Origin: Deltaproteobacteria bacterium
GTDB lineage: Bacteria; Desulfobacterota; Desulfobacteria; Desulfobacterales; Desulfatirhabdiaceae
Length of the DNA: 6,478 nucleotides
Assembly: GCA_026388755.1 (NCBI GenBank)
Contig: JAPLJE010000284.1
Coordinates: 1-6,478 of the forward strand
Direction of reading: 5' to 3'
In this document: piece after piece, positions 5,138 to 6,478 of the stretch
How positions within the stretch are numbered: position 1 is the stretch's first letter
How the letters are laid out: each line of letters begins with the position of its first letter
The notes under the pieces: generated by a model
The model's input: the letters and a program-made list of their open reading frames with translations, nothing else
What the model was told of the DNA's origin: nothing
Databases searched by the model: none
Translations under genes and position numbers: made by a program

Positions 5138-6478
5138 CCATTCGAATCGGATTTTATATCTGTCACTGCGGCATCAATATCGCCGGCAAGGTCCGGGTTA
5201 CCGAAGTCGCCGATTTTGCCAGAAAGCTTCGGCATGTGGTGGTGGCCAGGGACTATCGCTTTATGTGTTCGGATCCGGGCCAGGCCATGATCGAAAAAGA
5301 CATTCATGACTTTGGCCTGAACCGGGTGGTTGTGGCGTCCTGTTCCCCCCGGCTGCATGAAAAAACCTTTCAGTCAGCCTGCAGGCGGGCCGGCCTGAAT
5401 CCCTATCTGTTTCAGATGGCTTCGGTCCGGGAGCAGGTATCCTGGGTAACGCTGGATGAAGAGGAGGCCACTCAGAAAGCCAAGTCTCTGGCAGCCGCGG
5501 CCATCAACCGGGTCGTTTTTCATCACGGCCTGGAGACCCGGGAAGTTCCGGTACATCCGGATGTGCTGGTCGTGGGCGCCGGTATTGCCGGCATGCAGGC
5601 GGCGCTGGATATCGCAGCCGCCGATCACAAGGTTTATCTTGTGGAAAAATCCAGCACCATCGGCGGCCACATGCTTCAATTCGACAAGACATTTCCAACC
5701 CTGGACTGCGCGGCCTGTATCGGCACGCCCAAAATGGTGGATGTGGTTCAGCACCCCAATATCAAACTCCTGTCGTACAGTGAAGTGACGGAGCTTTCCG
5801 GTTATATCGGCAATTATACGGCCAAAATCCGGCGGCTTCCGCGTTACATAAAAGAAGGCATCTGTACAGGCTGCGGGGAGTGCGCCACGGTATGTCCAGT
5901 GATTCTGCCCAGCGAGTGGGATGAAGGTTTGGGGAACCGGAAAGCCGTTTTCCGGGCGTTTCCTCAGGCGGTGCCCATCACCTTCTGTATTGATAAAAAT
6001 GACCGGGCCCCCTGCGTGGGCGTGTGTCCTGCCCATGCCAATGTTCAGGGCTATATCCAGCTCATCAAACAGAAAAAGTACAAGGAAGCGGTGCAGCTTA
6101 TCATGGAGCGGATTCCCCTTCCCGGTGTCCTGGGACGGGTCTGTCCGCATCCCTGCGAGCTGAAATGCCGGCGGGCCGAAGTGGATTCGGCCGTCGCCAT
6201 TCGGAATTTAAAGCGCTTCGCCGCGGATCAGGTGGATTTTAAAACACTCGATATCCCGCTGATCGCAGAAAAATATCAGAAAATTGCGGTCATCGGCTCG
6301 GGTCCGGCAGGGTTGACGGTTGCCTTTGATCTGAGGCTGAAAGGCTACGGCGTTCATATTCTGGAGGCTCAGCCCAAACTTGGCGGCATGCTGCGATATG
6401 GTATTCCCGACTACCGCCTGCCGCAAACCGTGCTGGATGCCGAGATCGATTATATTCTTCGTATGGGGGTCACGACAC
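5134..6478 (+). CDS. HdrA-like iron-sulfur flavoprotein fused to a GltD/NfnB-like oxidoreductase module, C-terminus beyond window
   Basis: Open for 448 codons to the right edge, so partial. The HdrA N-terminal domain (1-140) has Cys10-x-Cys12-Gly, Cys45 and Cys70 (ASCSPRLHE). The first FAD Rossmann motif GAGIAG (148-153) opens a thioredoxin-reductase-like domain that includes the HdrA signature CAACIGTPKM (Cys192, Cys195). A ferredoxin motif CTGCGECATVCP (244-255) should bind a [4Fe-4S] cluster. After the HdrA-typical FPQAVP stretch, where a second ferredoxin motif would be expected, comes a GltD-type cysteine domain: CVGVCP (294-299) and CPHPCELKC (337-345). A second dinucleotide fold follows: GSGPAG (388-393) and the GltD hallmark GGMLRYGIPDYRLP (417-430). 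HdrA proteins carry the FAD of heterodisulfide reductase complexes, while GltD/NfnB modules exchange electrons with NAD(P)H. The fusion therefore suggests NAD(P)H-linked, perhaps bifurcating, cytoplasmic electron transfer (inference). The start ATG has AAGGA upstream and overlaps the pseudo-receiver stop by 4 bp. Partners such as HdrB/C, if any, lie outside. Confidence 0.92.
   Translation, partial: MTIRIGFYICHCGINIAGKVRVTEVADFARKLRHVVVARDYRFMCSDPGQAMIEKDIHDFGLNRVVVASCSPRLHEKTFQSACRRAGLNPYLFQMASVREQVSWVTLDEEEATQKAKSLAAAAINRVVFHHGLETREVPVHPDVLVVGAGIAGMQAALDIAAADHKVYLVEKSSTIGGHMLQFDKTFPTLDCAACIGTPKMVDVVQHPNIKLLSYSEVTELSGYIGNYTAKIRRLPRYIKEGICTGCGECATVCPVILPSEWDEGLGNRKAVFRAFPQAVPITFCIDKNDRAPCVGVCPAHANVQGYIQLIKQKKYKEAVQLIMERIPLPGVLGRVCPHPCELKCRRAEVDSAVAIRNLKRFAADQVDFKTLDIPLIAEKYQKIAVIGSGPAGLTVAFDLRLKGYGVHILEAQPKLGGMLRYGIPDYRLPQTVLDAEIDYILRMGVTT

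Noticed and set aside
5374..6150. Minus-strand frame of 258 codons
   Set aside because: It lies opposite the HdrA-type gene, which carries FAD and Fe-S motifs in the sense frame. No independent support was seen.

Overview
The window looks like part of a chromosome from an anaerobic, probably sulfate-reducing deltaproteobacterium (Desulfobacterota, Desulfobacteraceae-like). This rests on an HdrA-type iron-sulfur flavoprotein with a GltD-like module, several stacked PAS-containing two-component proteins, cysteine-rich PAS domains and a sigma54 activator next to a -24/-12 promoter. It is an inference from gene content; there is no rRNA or marker gene. No tRNA, CRISPR array, insertion sequence or phage gene was seen.

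Layout. Bases 1-717 (minus strand) hold the N-terminal 239 residues of a REC-PAS protein that runs off the left edge. Bases 718-1133 are a divergent control region with several inverted repeats, a 21-bp-pitch direct repeat and a sigma70-like promoter facing right. Bases 1134-2708 encode a soluble REC-PAS-HisKA-HATPase hybrid histidine kinase. It overlaps by 20 bp a PAS-PAS-AAA+-Fis sigma54 activator (2689-4410) that has no receiver domain. Bases 4411-4717 are a dense regulatory region: a cluster of TGTTGC/GCAACA elements, two further palindromes and a well-spaced -24/-12 sigma54 promoter, one palindrome touching the -24 box. The promoter faces a small receiver-like protein (4718-5137) that lacks both the phospho-acceptor Asp (Asn58) and the conserved Lys (Asn118). 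Its stop overlaps by 4 bp the start of an HdrA protein (5134 to beyond 6478) whose ferredoxin domain runs into a GltD/NfnB-like NAD(P)H-oxidoreductase module.

Working model (inference). The left-hand genes form a redox- or metabolite-sensing regulatory module. The kinase and the sigma54 activator are made together, and the activator binds the TGTTGC-type sites upstream of the -24/-12 promoter. It would switch on an operon that begins with a pseudo-receiver and continues with an HdrA-GltD fusion for electron transfer between NAD(P)H, iron-sulfur and thiol/disulfide or ferredoxin partners, possibly by flavin-based bifurcation. The most unusual points are the pseudo-receiver translationally coupled to an electron-transfer flavoprotein, the fusion point inside the HdrA ferredoxin domain, and the cysteine clusters in three PAS domains of the flanking regulators.
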